A DNA stretch of 64,000 nt from Lunularia cruciata (Eukaryota; Streptophyta; Marchantiopsida; Lunulariales; Lunulariaceae), in NCBI GenBank assembly GCA_948567375.1, contig OX419755.1, positions 23,813,001 through 23,877,000 on the forward strand. Direction: 5' to 3'. How positions within the stretch are numbered: position 1 is the first letter of the stretch; the number at the start of each line of letters is the position of its first letter. Shown here piece by piece: positions 24,161-33,885 of the stretch. Position numbers and translations under genes: made by a program. Under the pieces are notes generated by a model. It had not been told where the DNA came from. It saw nothing but the letters and a program-made list of their open reading frames with translations, and did not search any database.

Positions 24161-24480
24161 GCTCTAATACCATGTAATGATAGGAGGAATTGAGAGATAT
24201 TGATAATGAAATTAGAGACCAATCAATCCTATTTGTATCCTACATTGATGATACTGATCATGAAAAATGTAGGTTACTTATAGGATAGATCTGTATTGAT
24301 AATGAGAAGTGTAAAGGCTAGAGGGGATAGATTTATATCCTGACCGAAAAGTTGTCCAAGCTGGACGTGAAACGATTTCATTCTTCTCCGTTCATGTTTC
24401 AACTCTAAGGTGTTCATAGAGAGCAAAATCGCTAGTACACCATTCGTTCATTCTCAAAAGTACCGACGGATACCTCGCTT
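24161..24480 (-). mobile_element. LTR remnant with tRNA-Met-type primer binding site
   Basis: On the minus strand TCATTACA is followed directly by TGGTATTAGAGC (24172-24161), the usual junction of a plant LTR end with a primer site complementary to initiator tRNA-Met. The LTR then lies to the right, starting TGTAATGATAGG at 24173 on the plus strand. This pattern is common in Ty1/copia and also some gypsy elements. No coding domain is seen to the left and the far LTR end is not defined (24480 is a guess). Confidence 0.5.
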
Positions 24481-24716
24481 GATATTACCTACATTGCTTG
24501 CCTCCGATTTTTGACACGAGAGAATTTTTGAACCTGCAGCACCAAGGGCAGCGCTGCCGTGTACCACGATTACTTTGAGTGAACACCAACCAAAAGGAGG
24601 GATTACATCTTCCTCAACTCATGCAACTTGTGTACATTATACTAGTCATCGCAGAAGAGTGGGCAGACGAGAATACATAGTGGACAAAATCCAATCCTGT
24701 TCATAGTCTATGAAAG

Positions 24717-25013
24717 AAAGGCGGGGGCTCCGGGGAATAACAGAAGGATGGGAAGACCCTATCAAACTTTACCAAGGAAAAAACATAAAAGGTAGAATGT
24801 GCTAAGTTCCAATAGTATTAGTGTGAGAAATCTGCTCTATAGTATCTAAGATGTTTGGGGTATGTAATTATTATGGTCAAACTACTAGAGTAGAATTTCA
24901 GAAGAAGCTTCATGTAGTTGTGATTGTTCACATGTGTATTGCATTAGCAAATATTCCATGTAGAGCAATGGACATATGTTATAAAGTAGGAAAGTGAGAG
25001 TGGTATTCATTCA

Positions 25014-25057
<44 letters not shown>

Positions 25058-27260
25058 TAAATCCATCGATCCATATAATTTCAAAGCTAGAAGAACTAAG
25101 AGGTAACCTTGGTTGTATACTCTTGTACTTGGAAACATTGCCTATCATTGCTTTGCTCACCACCTATCTAAAGAATAAGTAATCACTCTCTCCAAACTAT
25201 ATCATGTGTAAGGTACACAATCACAACATCTTCTACTATCACCTTATCATCTCAGACCAAGTATAAGTCTACCTCGACTTGTATCGTCAACCAAGCATTA
25301 CCAATGTTCTCTCCAAGCAAGGTATTCACTTTTGGATGCCATGATAAACCCTATATCCTTATTAGCATCATGGATAAATATCCTTTGTTCCAAAAGTGCA
25401 TCGCATCATGTGGATCATTGCTACATCTAGTGTAAAACCATATTCACAAGTAAATAATGAATATGTAGATGGGTGGACCAAACCTAAGTAGAATCTCATC
25501 TGTATAGAGAAGTAGTTGATGCGAGTTAGAATGACCTAATGTATGGTGGAGTTAGGATCCAAGAGTCTACACCCTTGCTAAAGCAAGAGAAACTACATGC
25601 TTTAGTAGCACAAGGAATAAATGAGTCAACTAAGAGAGAATGTAACATATGTTGAATTTGTTGATCCATCAAGGAATATTGTAAACCTTTGGTCCAATCA
25701 AAAGATAAGAAGCAAGGGATAAAAGCCCATCTCATGCCTATGGAGATAAATTGTCTCTTGTTTGTCACAATAACACTTGGACAGAAAAGGACCCCTTCTT
25801 CACCTTGGTCACATACATTCCCATGATTAATATATCAATAATCACAAAATGAGAGGACACTAGAGGTGCCAAGAGAATCCAACTGCCCAAAAATGCTATG
25901 AGTGATGTCTATCTTATAGATAGTAGGCTTACCCCTCCATACAAGATTGGTAGAGATATTTATCTACATGCCAAATCCTTTATCACACACTCAAATGTCC
26001 TTGGTCCAATGATATCACCAAAGACTCCTATAATCCTCTTATCAAAATCTCTCAAGTGTGATAAAAAGAGTAAAAAGTGGGAACTATGGTGAAGTAAGTA
26101 AATCAATTGAATGGCAATATTAGAGGAAAGTATACCAAATTCTTTTAGTAGCAAAAGTTCATCTACATGAAGAATATATTTTGCAAGATCTACATCTAAG
26201 AAGTGTGGGATAAAATCATAGAATACTATTAACACTCTAATAATACAGAGGCCATTTGTAGATACGATACACCACTCTAGAAATTAGAGGTGAGGAAGGA
26301 TACTTGAAAATGTCCATGCTCTATACTATGAGACCTTGATTCTCAAACCTACATTTTGAAGCTCAATATTCAAGTGGTCAAAGGCTGGCCTAATCTGATC
26401 TACGGGACTTATGATGTATGAATTGTTTGCCAAGGAGGGAATACACAACATGATATGGCAAAAGTAGTAGATAAGAGAGTTCTAAAGTGAGCCATGGCAA
26501 ATAAAGATCCACGTTAAGGATCTCCACATTGTATAGTAACAATTAACTCTAAGACATAACTACTTCATAGGAGAAAGTGTACTAGTAATAAAGAGAAGAA
26601 AGCAAGTTGTATGAAGAACACACAAAAAGAACAAGACTTGCTAAGGATCCATTGGACTCCATAAGCTCTCTTAAGACAAATGCACATTAAATACTATTAA
26701 AAAAATTCTCAATATCTATTTTTAGAACAACATACTTTGGATGGATACTTAGTAGTGCTCTAATGCATAGAGAAATAGCCTCACAACCTCGGAGTGTAAT
26801 AACTCTAAATTGATACAGACAAAGGTATTGTAGGAAGTGAGAATGATGATGAAAAATAATATTATGGCTAACAAGTTGCAAACAAGACCTCCTCAATAGC
26901 TATTGGTCTAATGCTCCTTACATGCTCCATCACAAGAAGTCAACTAGCACTTGACATTTGACTAACTAACATAAGAATCTCTCCCCTTGTTGTGGTTGTA
27001 GCCACCTAAACTAGCACAATAAAACCACTAGAGGTTTAGTCTCTTGGACGCAATATCTAACAGTCCTTAGTATGCCTCAGAAAGAGAGGTGTGAAGCAAT
27101 ACACAATACTTGTGCAAAAAATAAGTTACCAAGATATGAAGATTGCTAAAGCTTATAGTCTAAGATCTCTAATGGTATTTCTTCTTTTGCCAAAAGATAT
27201 AGTAAACATAAGGAAGAGATAGTCTCATTAGTAAGTCTAACCATGGACAAATTATGTAGG
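24717..27260 (-). mobile_element. Decayed LINE, copy 1 (non-LTR retrotransposon)
   Basis: Read on the minus strand. An open frame at 26896-26687 contains KYVVLKIDIENFFNSI, the RT block with the first catalytic Asp region in LINE form (VLKID..NAFNS). Sequence from about 25080 to 25320 and from 26580 to 27240 is clearly similar, at the DNA level, to 34310-34530 and 34630-35300 in the second copy. The 3' end is the dispersed tail repeat at 24795-24717. Many stops are present. The copies differ considerably, so this one is old. Confidence 0.7.
25017..25054. repeat. (TA)n microsatellite, about 19 units
   Basis: An uninterrupted AT dinucleotide run inside LINE copy 1, following TTCATTCATTC. Likely length-variable. 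Confidence 0.95.
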
Positions 27261-27512
27261 TATGTTGTCACACATGCATAGGGAATAATGTGACGACGTA
27301 CCGGAGTTCAAGCAAAAACTTTTCTTCAGATTTACTTTCAACATATTGTACTTATTGTTCTCCACCACTCAACACCAAGAAAGGACTTCCGACAAGATTG
27401 ACATTGACATCCACTCTTTCTTGTTTTGTATTGTAGTCTTAAGCAATTTTTTGATTGTCGTCAGAAGGGGATGCAAAAAACCTAATATTCTCAATAGGGC
27501 CATTTAGGTTTT

Positions 27513-27840
27513 AATAAAACCTAGTTTGTAAAAACACCTAATATGTGAAGACAAGAATACCAATTTTATTAATGTCATTGCTTCAAGTTGAATTCTTGTT
27601 CTTGTTCTTCTTCATCATCCTCTTGAATGATTAATTACGTATCTAGGTTTTAATCAGTAAAACCTAAAAAACCCCAATAATAAAACCTAGTTTGTGGAAA
27701 CACCTGATATGTGAAGACAAGAATAGACCAATTTATTATTGCCATTGCTGCAAGTTGAATTTTTGTACTTAGTGGTTCTCTTTATCCTCTTGAACACCGA
27801 ATTCATTGAAGCTATTCCAGTTGGCCTTGATGTTCAGGAA
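27513..27840. repeat. Direct duplication of about 164 bp
   Basis: The block starting AATAAAACCTAGTTTGT at 27513 recurs at 27677, with shared GTGAAGACAAGAATA, TTGCTGCAAGTTGAAT-like and CATCCTCTTGAA segments. The two copies differ by small indels and substitutions, so the duplication is not recent. Confidence 0.8.
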
Positions 27841-27999
27841 CTTCGTGACTTAATCAAGGTTCAACTTGTTACACAGCGTTGTAAGAACCTACAGGTAAAG
27901 AAGTTTAGTTCGGAAGTTGCGGATTTTGCAACCAGAGAAAAGATTCCCGTTCTTCATGTGAGTGAGGACTTATTTCTCATTGTGATCGTCTACATGTGA
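27739..27999 (+). CDS. Open frame of 86 codons with protein-like composition, unknown
   Basis: The frame 27739-27999 reads through the duplicated block into a segment with balanced, gene-like residues (AIPVGLDVQELRDLIKVQL and FATREKIPVLHVSEDLF). The second half (27805-27960) has no simple-sequence bias and may be a captured or leftover exon. It ends in the 38-bp tandem repeat. I recognise no family. The ATG start is not supported by context, and a pseudogene fragment is as likely as a gene. Confidence 0.25.
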   Translation: MPLLQVEFLYLVVLFILLNTEFIEAIPVGLDVQELRDLIKVQLVTQRCKNLQVKKFSSEVADFATREKIPVLHVSEDLFLIVIVYM

Positions 28000-28050
28000 G
28001 TGAGGACTTATTACTCATTGTGATCGTCTTCATGTGAGTGAGGACTTGTT
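27955..28050. repeat. Tandem repeat of 38 bp, two copies plus a partial third
   Basis: The unit begins CATGTGAGTGAGGACTTATT and ends TTGTGATCGTCTA or TTGTGATCGTCTT. Copies are at 27955-27992 and 27993-28030, and a partial copy runs to about 28050. The first two are nearly identical. Confidence 0.9.
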
Positions 28051-29703
28051 CAATTATCCTGTGCTATCGGAGGACTGGTCTACAATGCTTGCACTTAGTT
28101 GCGATTGAATTGTGAGGATACACCAGAAGTAAGGGAAAGATGTAGAGTGTGGTTTTATATTATCTTCTCTTCTCTTGCGATTGAGTTGTGAGGATGAACT
28201 AAAATCAAGGAAGAGGTTTAAAAGTGTGGTTTTGTATTGTTTCTCTTCTTTTGAATGATAATATCTCCAGTCGTCTCTTGGATAATGTTCACTTGTTTAT
28301 TGCCAACATTGTTAAAATTCATTTGGGGAGATATTTTCTTCACTGTTGCAACTTCAGTAGTTATGATCCGTTTATATAACATAGCGAAAATAATAGGGTT
28401 GGTTGGGTATTGTTAACAGTAAAATGTAATAAGAATACAACTGGAATTTGAATTTAATGAGGATAAATAAAAGTAGAAACTATTGCATGATTTCAATTCA
28501 TTAAAATTTAATATAACCAAATCTGCTAAGATCTAATGTCCACATCCATGTCTACACCATACCTTGGCTTGGCCGATCAGGCTTTTTGTCTATGATGGAC
28601 TGACAGAATGGTGTTATATGTCTTGGGCTCGCACGATTGGTGACGTATTGAAAACTTCAGCACGTTCGGTTACCTCCCAGACAGACGAGTCGCTTTAATA
28701 CCCTTCAGCCTCCGGCTGCTGATAGTGACATCAACGTTTGTTCCCGATTCCGAGGTTAGCATGGAGGAAAATAGTCTGATAGACACGAGGAGATTGAAGC
28801 AAAAGTCGAACCGCGTGCATTGTCCTAATCAAACTAGATCAAGGAGCAAATAAATTCACAGTATGCAGTATATTCGAGAGGGTAGATGCACTCGATGGGG
28901 CACTTATTTTCTGGCAAAAGTCAGTTGTGTACTACATTCTAGATCTATCTGTCCTAAAGAGTAAATGAGGTCAAATTCACTCACGTCAACTTTGGCAGTA
29001 CATGGTCACTTAACGAAGTGATGATACGTAATTTACTGTCATATATCACTTCGACTGTAACCGCAGATCCGGAAAATTGACATGTTCCTGTCTGTCACTT
29101 CAAGACCATATCAAAAGCCCCAGACTCTCTCTTCAACCTGTCCAGCTTCTTCTTCTCCGCTAGCTATAAATCGGCCATATGACACTATCTATCGTTCAAA
29201 AAATTTAACCTAGACTGCTTTCTTTTGGAGCAAAACTGTCTAAAGTCTGCATTTACAGGTGGAAGACTCGATCCTGACGGTAGTTTGGTGCGTATTTCAC
29301 CCTGCTACAACTCTAATTTCTTACTCGGAGGTGGTGATCGTCCACGTGTGTTGCTGCTATGCAGAGATATGACACTGTAAACCTGTTGGTGATATAAGAC
29401 CCTCAGCGAAAGGCCATAGGTCCGAGTTCTATCTTGTTCAGCTCTGCGAACGCCTTGGCAGACGGCTTGTTCGCGAGAAACACCGACATCTCAGAATGCA
29501 GAATGTATAAATTCAATCGAATCGAGTGAATTATGCCAGAGTGTGTAAAGGAGTTGATCGGCTGCATCTGCATCAAGTCATCTCCTGAACTACAGATCGT
29601 AAGGTACGGGTACATAACTAAAATCACCGGTGTAGCAGTACGCGCCAAAAGGTGTGCACTGATGAATTCTCTTGTTCGTTGACGTAGCGATGCCTGGTGC
29701 TTT
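28051..29703. other. Intergenic sequence downstream of the MATE gene
   Basis: No gene is supported. Two similar blocks (TTGCGATTGA.TTGTGAGGAT followed by GTGTGGTTTT.TATT) at about 28096-28160 and 28176-28240 are an imperfect local duplication. The 3' UTR of the MATE gene must extend leftward from 29704. An 81-codon frame at 29648-29403 on the minus strand is unassigned. Confidence 0.4.
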
Positions 29704-32700
29704 TTACTGAGTCAGAAGAGCAGGATCCTCTTTCTGCACAAGTACAAACAATCCCCGCCATTTATTAGCAAATCCCTTGCGTGCAAGCTGGAAACTCAGA
29801 AGGAATCGCGACTACGATGGCCGTCTAAATACGTATTTGGAAACAAACGATTGTAGTGTGTAGTGTAAACGAATCTTACCTTCAGGAAATTATGGTCATT
29901 TGTAGGTAACTTATCCTCATGAACACGATTTGTTGCTTCCTCAGCAAGTTTGTCCCAGTTCAGAGTGAAGGTGATCAAAGCAAGTAATGTTGCTTGTGTA
30001 GCAAGGCCGCAAATTATACCAATCCATAGACCCTGCGTTTATACAAAGAGAATTTATTAGATCCATATTCACAGCTGACAATAACGGGGTACTTTTGGGC
30101 AAGTCAGGTTCCTACACATAATTCAGTTCAGTCGTTTTCATTCTTGTGATTTGTGCGATAGAAGGGAAACAGACATAAAATAAGGTTTGAAGACTTACAT
30201 ATCCATCGTAGTGGAGCTTGAAGGCCATGAGCAAGGCAATTGGAATGCCGACGATGTAAAATGCTCCCAAGTTCGTGTAGGCACCAAGATGTTGCCATCC
30301 GCAGCCTCTTGCGACACCTGCCGGTGTAACCGAGAGAGAAAATGTAGAGTATCGCATGCCCACTCAGTATACATTACACAGAAACAGCACTTTATTACAT
30401 AATCACGAATCTACAGTAGAAAACAATGGCTCTCTTGGTCACGTTTATGAGATGGAAATTAGCAACATGAAGAAAGACTTACCGCATAAAGTTCCTTGGA
30501 ATCCATCCAATATCGCAAGTGCTGCCAAGAATGGAACCATGCTTGCAACATATTGCACTACTTCTAGTTCGCCGCTGAATAGGTACGGCCATATGTTGCG
30601 GACGGAGATGAGAAGGATGGACACGATACATCCCTCGCAAAGAGCCAGAGATACTGTCAATCTGACAGCTGCCTTTGCTGCACCAGGTCGACCTGCTCCA
30701 AGTTCGTTGGATACCCTCGTGCTGCAATGGAGGGCGGGAAGCATGAGTTCAGCTATTCAATTCCCGAGGTACTAAATCACGTAGACTAGTGACTGCTTGA
30801 GGAATGTCTTTGATCTCGACAACAGAAGTTAGAAAAGATTTCAAGTCTTCAGAACTATGAGCAGATGTCCTTCTCAGATTTGTAAACGTGAGAAACGAAT
30901 CTCTTAAGAAAGGAGCCTTCATGATTAGTCCGCAGAAAAGACGCTGGGAATCACGAAGTAGTGCGCTCACCTTACTGCTGCACTGAGACCGAAAGGAACC
31001 ATGTACATGAGCGCGATCGTATTCAAGCTGCGCAAGAAAAGACAGTGATTAGAGTAAAGAGAGGCCTGAATTATAAAAAGGGAAATGTTAAGTCAGTAGG
31101 ATAAGCGAAGATCTCGTCTGCATATCCTCCCAAGCCACAAATTATATCTGAAACCTTTCTCAAAACGGATCCCGGTTGTGAATCTTGTGCTGTTTTGTCC
31201 AGAAAGCTGATTGGAAATCGTTGTAGAAAGTCATGTGCGTCACGTCAATTGAAGAGCTTACCAAATTGAGAGGGCAGATGTCTCCAACTTCGGGTTGGGG
31301 AGGAGACCAGAAAGAAGCACAATAAGTTCGAAGGACCAGTACTCCAAACTGCAAACGTTCAGACCCACGTGCATACATCTCCTCTCAGAAAACGAAAAAA
31401 TAACTTTTACAGTAGAATGCACAAATGTGTCGAACTGAAGTGGCATCAAGTAGTAAAACTAAAGGAACTCTCCAAATCTCTTGATCGCATGGACCAGCAG
31501 CAGATAGTTCAGATGTGAATAAGATGTTTATGACGCTAAGTGAACTTGGTTAGTTGAACGGTTGCTGTATGCAAGTAATCATGGAAAACTTAGAATCTAT
31601 ACATACCAGATCATGACGGTGGATGGTACGGCAAGCTTGAGGAAGCCTCCAAGCTGATGGCACGCCTCCTTGGAGAAACCGGTCCAAGTCCTCTTGCAAG
31701 TAGGTGCGAACTTCACGTAGAGCGATAGGAAGATCACATTCAGCCACTGGGAGATTCCATTGGCAATTGCTGCCCCCCGATAGCCAACTCCAAACCGGAA
31801 AATCATAAGGTAGCACAGTGGGATGTGGAATAATAGTGTGATACCCGATAGAACTGCCATCGACCCCACTGCACTCTGAGTTTGCAAAAACTTTACCAAA
31901 GGCTGTAGGAATGCGTAGGCGAACAGCGTGGGAAGAAGGTATCTCGCGTATAGACCGGCGCCGTCTGAGATGGCGGGATCCTGGCCAATAGCCTTTAGAA
32001 GTGGACCCATGTTCCACCAGATGCAGGCGAGAGGGACACAACAAATGTTCAGGACGATCATCGCTCTTTGAAGGAAAATACCACACAGTCGATACTCCTT
32101 TGCCCCGAACGCTTGTCCGCACAAAGTTTCTAACGCGGAAGCCAGTCCCATCTGAGCCAAGGAAGGAGATTGCGTTAGACCTTGCCGTCATCTTAGAAGA
32201 GAAATACCTGTCAGTTCTTCGTTTCAGTGGGAACCAAAAGCTGTTAATTCACAACCTGAAATACCATCCCACTCCAAGTCTCTCCCAGCATCCAGCTGTA
32301 TCAGATGTCTGGCTTTAATGATTTGATACTATCCACTTGGATGGTAAAGCTGCAGACTTCTGTGCAAAACCTACTCAAGTTTTGCACAATAGTCTGCAGC
32401 TTTAGGTGACGGATGTCAGTCACCTAAAGCCTCTGTCGAATGTGTTCCATGCCATGAGCAGAAAAGCTTTTCACTTGCCTGATATGTAAGCAGGGCAAGA
32501 AATCAAAAATAGACAACGCTCCTAACACCTGGATGTCTGAGAGAAGTGGACTAAATTTCCGGTGTTCAAGAAGTTCCCGCCTATCAGTTGATGTGAACTC
32601 GGTGATCAATTCGTCCCTTCTAAGTACGTAACCACTGAAGTGATGCCAGAAATGGTGGACTATGAACTGAGAGGTCTCAACGTTTATCACCGCCAGTATA

Positions 32701-33368
32701 CGACTCGAGAAGTAACCAATGAATCCAAATTTGATACTTGCCACTGCGTACTAAGGCGCAAAACCACATGGCGTAAGCTGAGATTACACGGCGCGTTAGT
32801 TTCGGCAGGAGAAGTGGTACTTCATCGATGGATAACTATTGCCTAGGTTCTGGTACTTAAGACAGAAGGAATCTACAAGTCGGATTAAGTCGAATTCGCA
32901 GGCCACGAATTTCTCCGGATCCCACACAGTTCAATTCCAGCATGGCAGCCAGAACGAAGACAAATGTAACTGTGAAATAACTTCAAGAACTCTTGGATCT
33001 TCCATTGCTAGTAAGACCTGGACATACAGTATGAAGCAGCACAAAGCAATTGTAAGATATCTTACCATGACGTGGTATCCTGTAACTCCTCCGACTGAAG
33101 TAGCAATAGAAGAACTCGCCAACGCGAGCTCTCCCAAGTGTCCAACAAACATAACTGAAACCACGTTCAGCAAGTACTGCAATAAGTTCACGACGACCAT
33201 AGGTCCCGCAATCCAAAACTGCTCCTTCAGCTCCGCGACCAACCAAACCTTGAACTCCACCTTCGCCTCTTGGGGAAATTTCTGTGATGCGGATCCTTCA
33301 GTCGAGGGAGGCAAGGGTTCCACTGAATCCTCACCGTCCAACAGCGGCTGCCTCAAGTCTGGAGCCAT
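29704..33368 (-). CDS. MATE family efflux transporter (DETOXIFICATION-type), eight exons, 510 residues
   Basis: MATE proteins are membrane antiporters that export organic cations, metabolites or citrate in exchange for protons or sodium. Exons in order: 33368-33066, 32151-31607, 31348-31262, 31027-30971, 30721-30483, 30317-30199, 30032-29880, 29733-29704. All junctions are GT-AG, phases agree, and the total is 511 codons with stop. The N-terminus ([15 protein letters not shown]) is a soluble tail, and hydrophobic helices begin near residue 51. Family hallmarks: [13 protein letters not shown] (residues 106-118), [20 protein letters not shown] (exon 3) and [13 protein letters not shown] (331-343). 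Twelve helices are expected; the number and spacing of hydrophobic stretches fit. The length is normal for plant MATEs. The last exon codes for only KEDPALLTQ. The gene looks intact and single, between two LINE copies. The substrate cannot be told from sequence. Confidence 0.93.
32327..32430. repeat. Three consecutive hairpins in MATE intron 1, two of them overlapping
   Basis: Hairpin 1, about 32329-32345, pairs TACTATCC with GGATGGTA. Hairpin 2 has 24-bp arms at 32346-32369 and 32380-32403 with two mismatches and a 10-base loop. Hairpin 3 has perfect 12-bp arms (GCTTTAGGTGAC) at 32399-32410 and 32419-32430 with an 8-base loop. Hairpins 2 and 3 share GCTTT at 32399-32403, so they compete. They lie within the 914-base first intron. 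Confidence 0.85.
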
Positions 33369-33885
33369 CTCTTTGTGATGTCACGATGCTCGTCTTCCCC
33401 AATCGAGAGATCAAATATCGTACTGTAAGTGATTTAGTAGCGCAGCATGAGAGTAGCAAGTCGAAGCACTGAGCACGGCGCGGACCTGAGAAAGGCGCGA
33501 GATCCTACATGCAAGCTCTCAGCTCCTCCTGCCGACGAGCTCTCGACACAATGTCGATGTCGATTTGAAGAGATTCATGTTCCTCCGGACTCTATATGTT
33601 TAGCTTCGACCGCGTGAAGTGAAAAAGGTTGGTTAGTCTTTCTTCGATGGAAGAGAATTTGTAATCTTCTGTCCGAGGGAGGGAAAAATATTCACTCCTG
33701 AAATTCACGTCTGCATTTCCCCTCTCTTAAATAATGACCATAATAAGTCTCTTAAATAATGACCATAATAAGACAGGCTCGAACCCTTCAGCGTCTAATT
33801 GATCCTCAAAACCTGACGAGCGACCATGACGTGATCAAATACCAACTGTGGTCTACGTCATGCCACCGGATAAGAACAAATAGAG
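33369..33885. other. Region upstream of the MATE gene (promoter and 5' UTR side)
   Basis: No other gene is seen. A 25-bp tandem duplication (unit TCTCTTAAATAATGACCATA plus ATAAG) is at 33723-33747 and 33748-33772. I could not assign a TATA box with confidence. Confidence 0.45.

Noticed and set aside
25017-25054. TA run as part of the coding frame 24994-25182
   Set aside because: The frame is an artefact of the dinucleotide repeat (Tyr-Ile repeats).
31550-32191. 213-codon minus-strand frame overlapping MATE exon 2, and the plus-strand frames at 30356-30775 and 32839-33378
   Set aside because: They are other frames or the antisense of the MATE exons; the MATE frame is supported by family motifs and splice phases.
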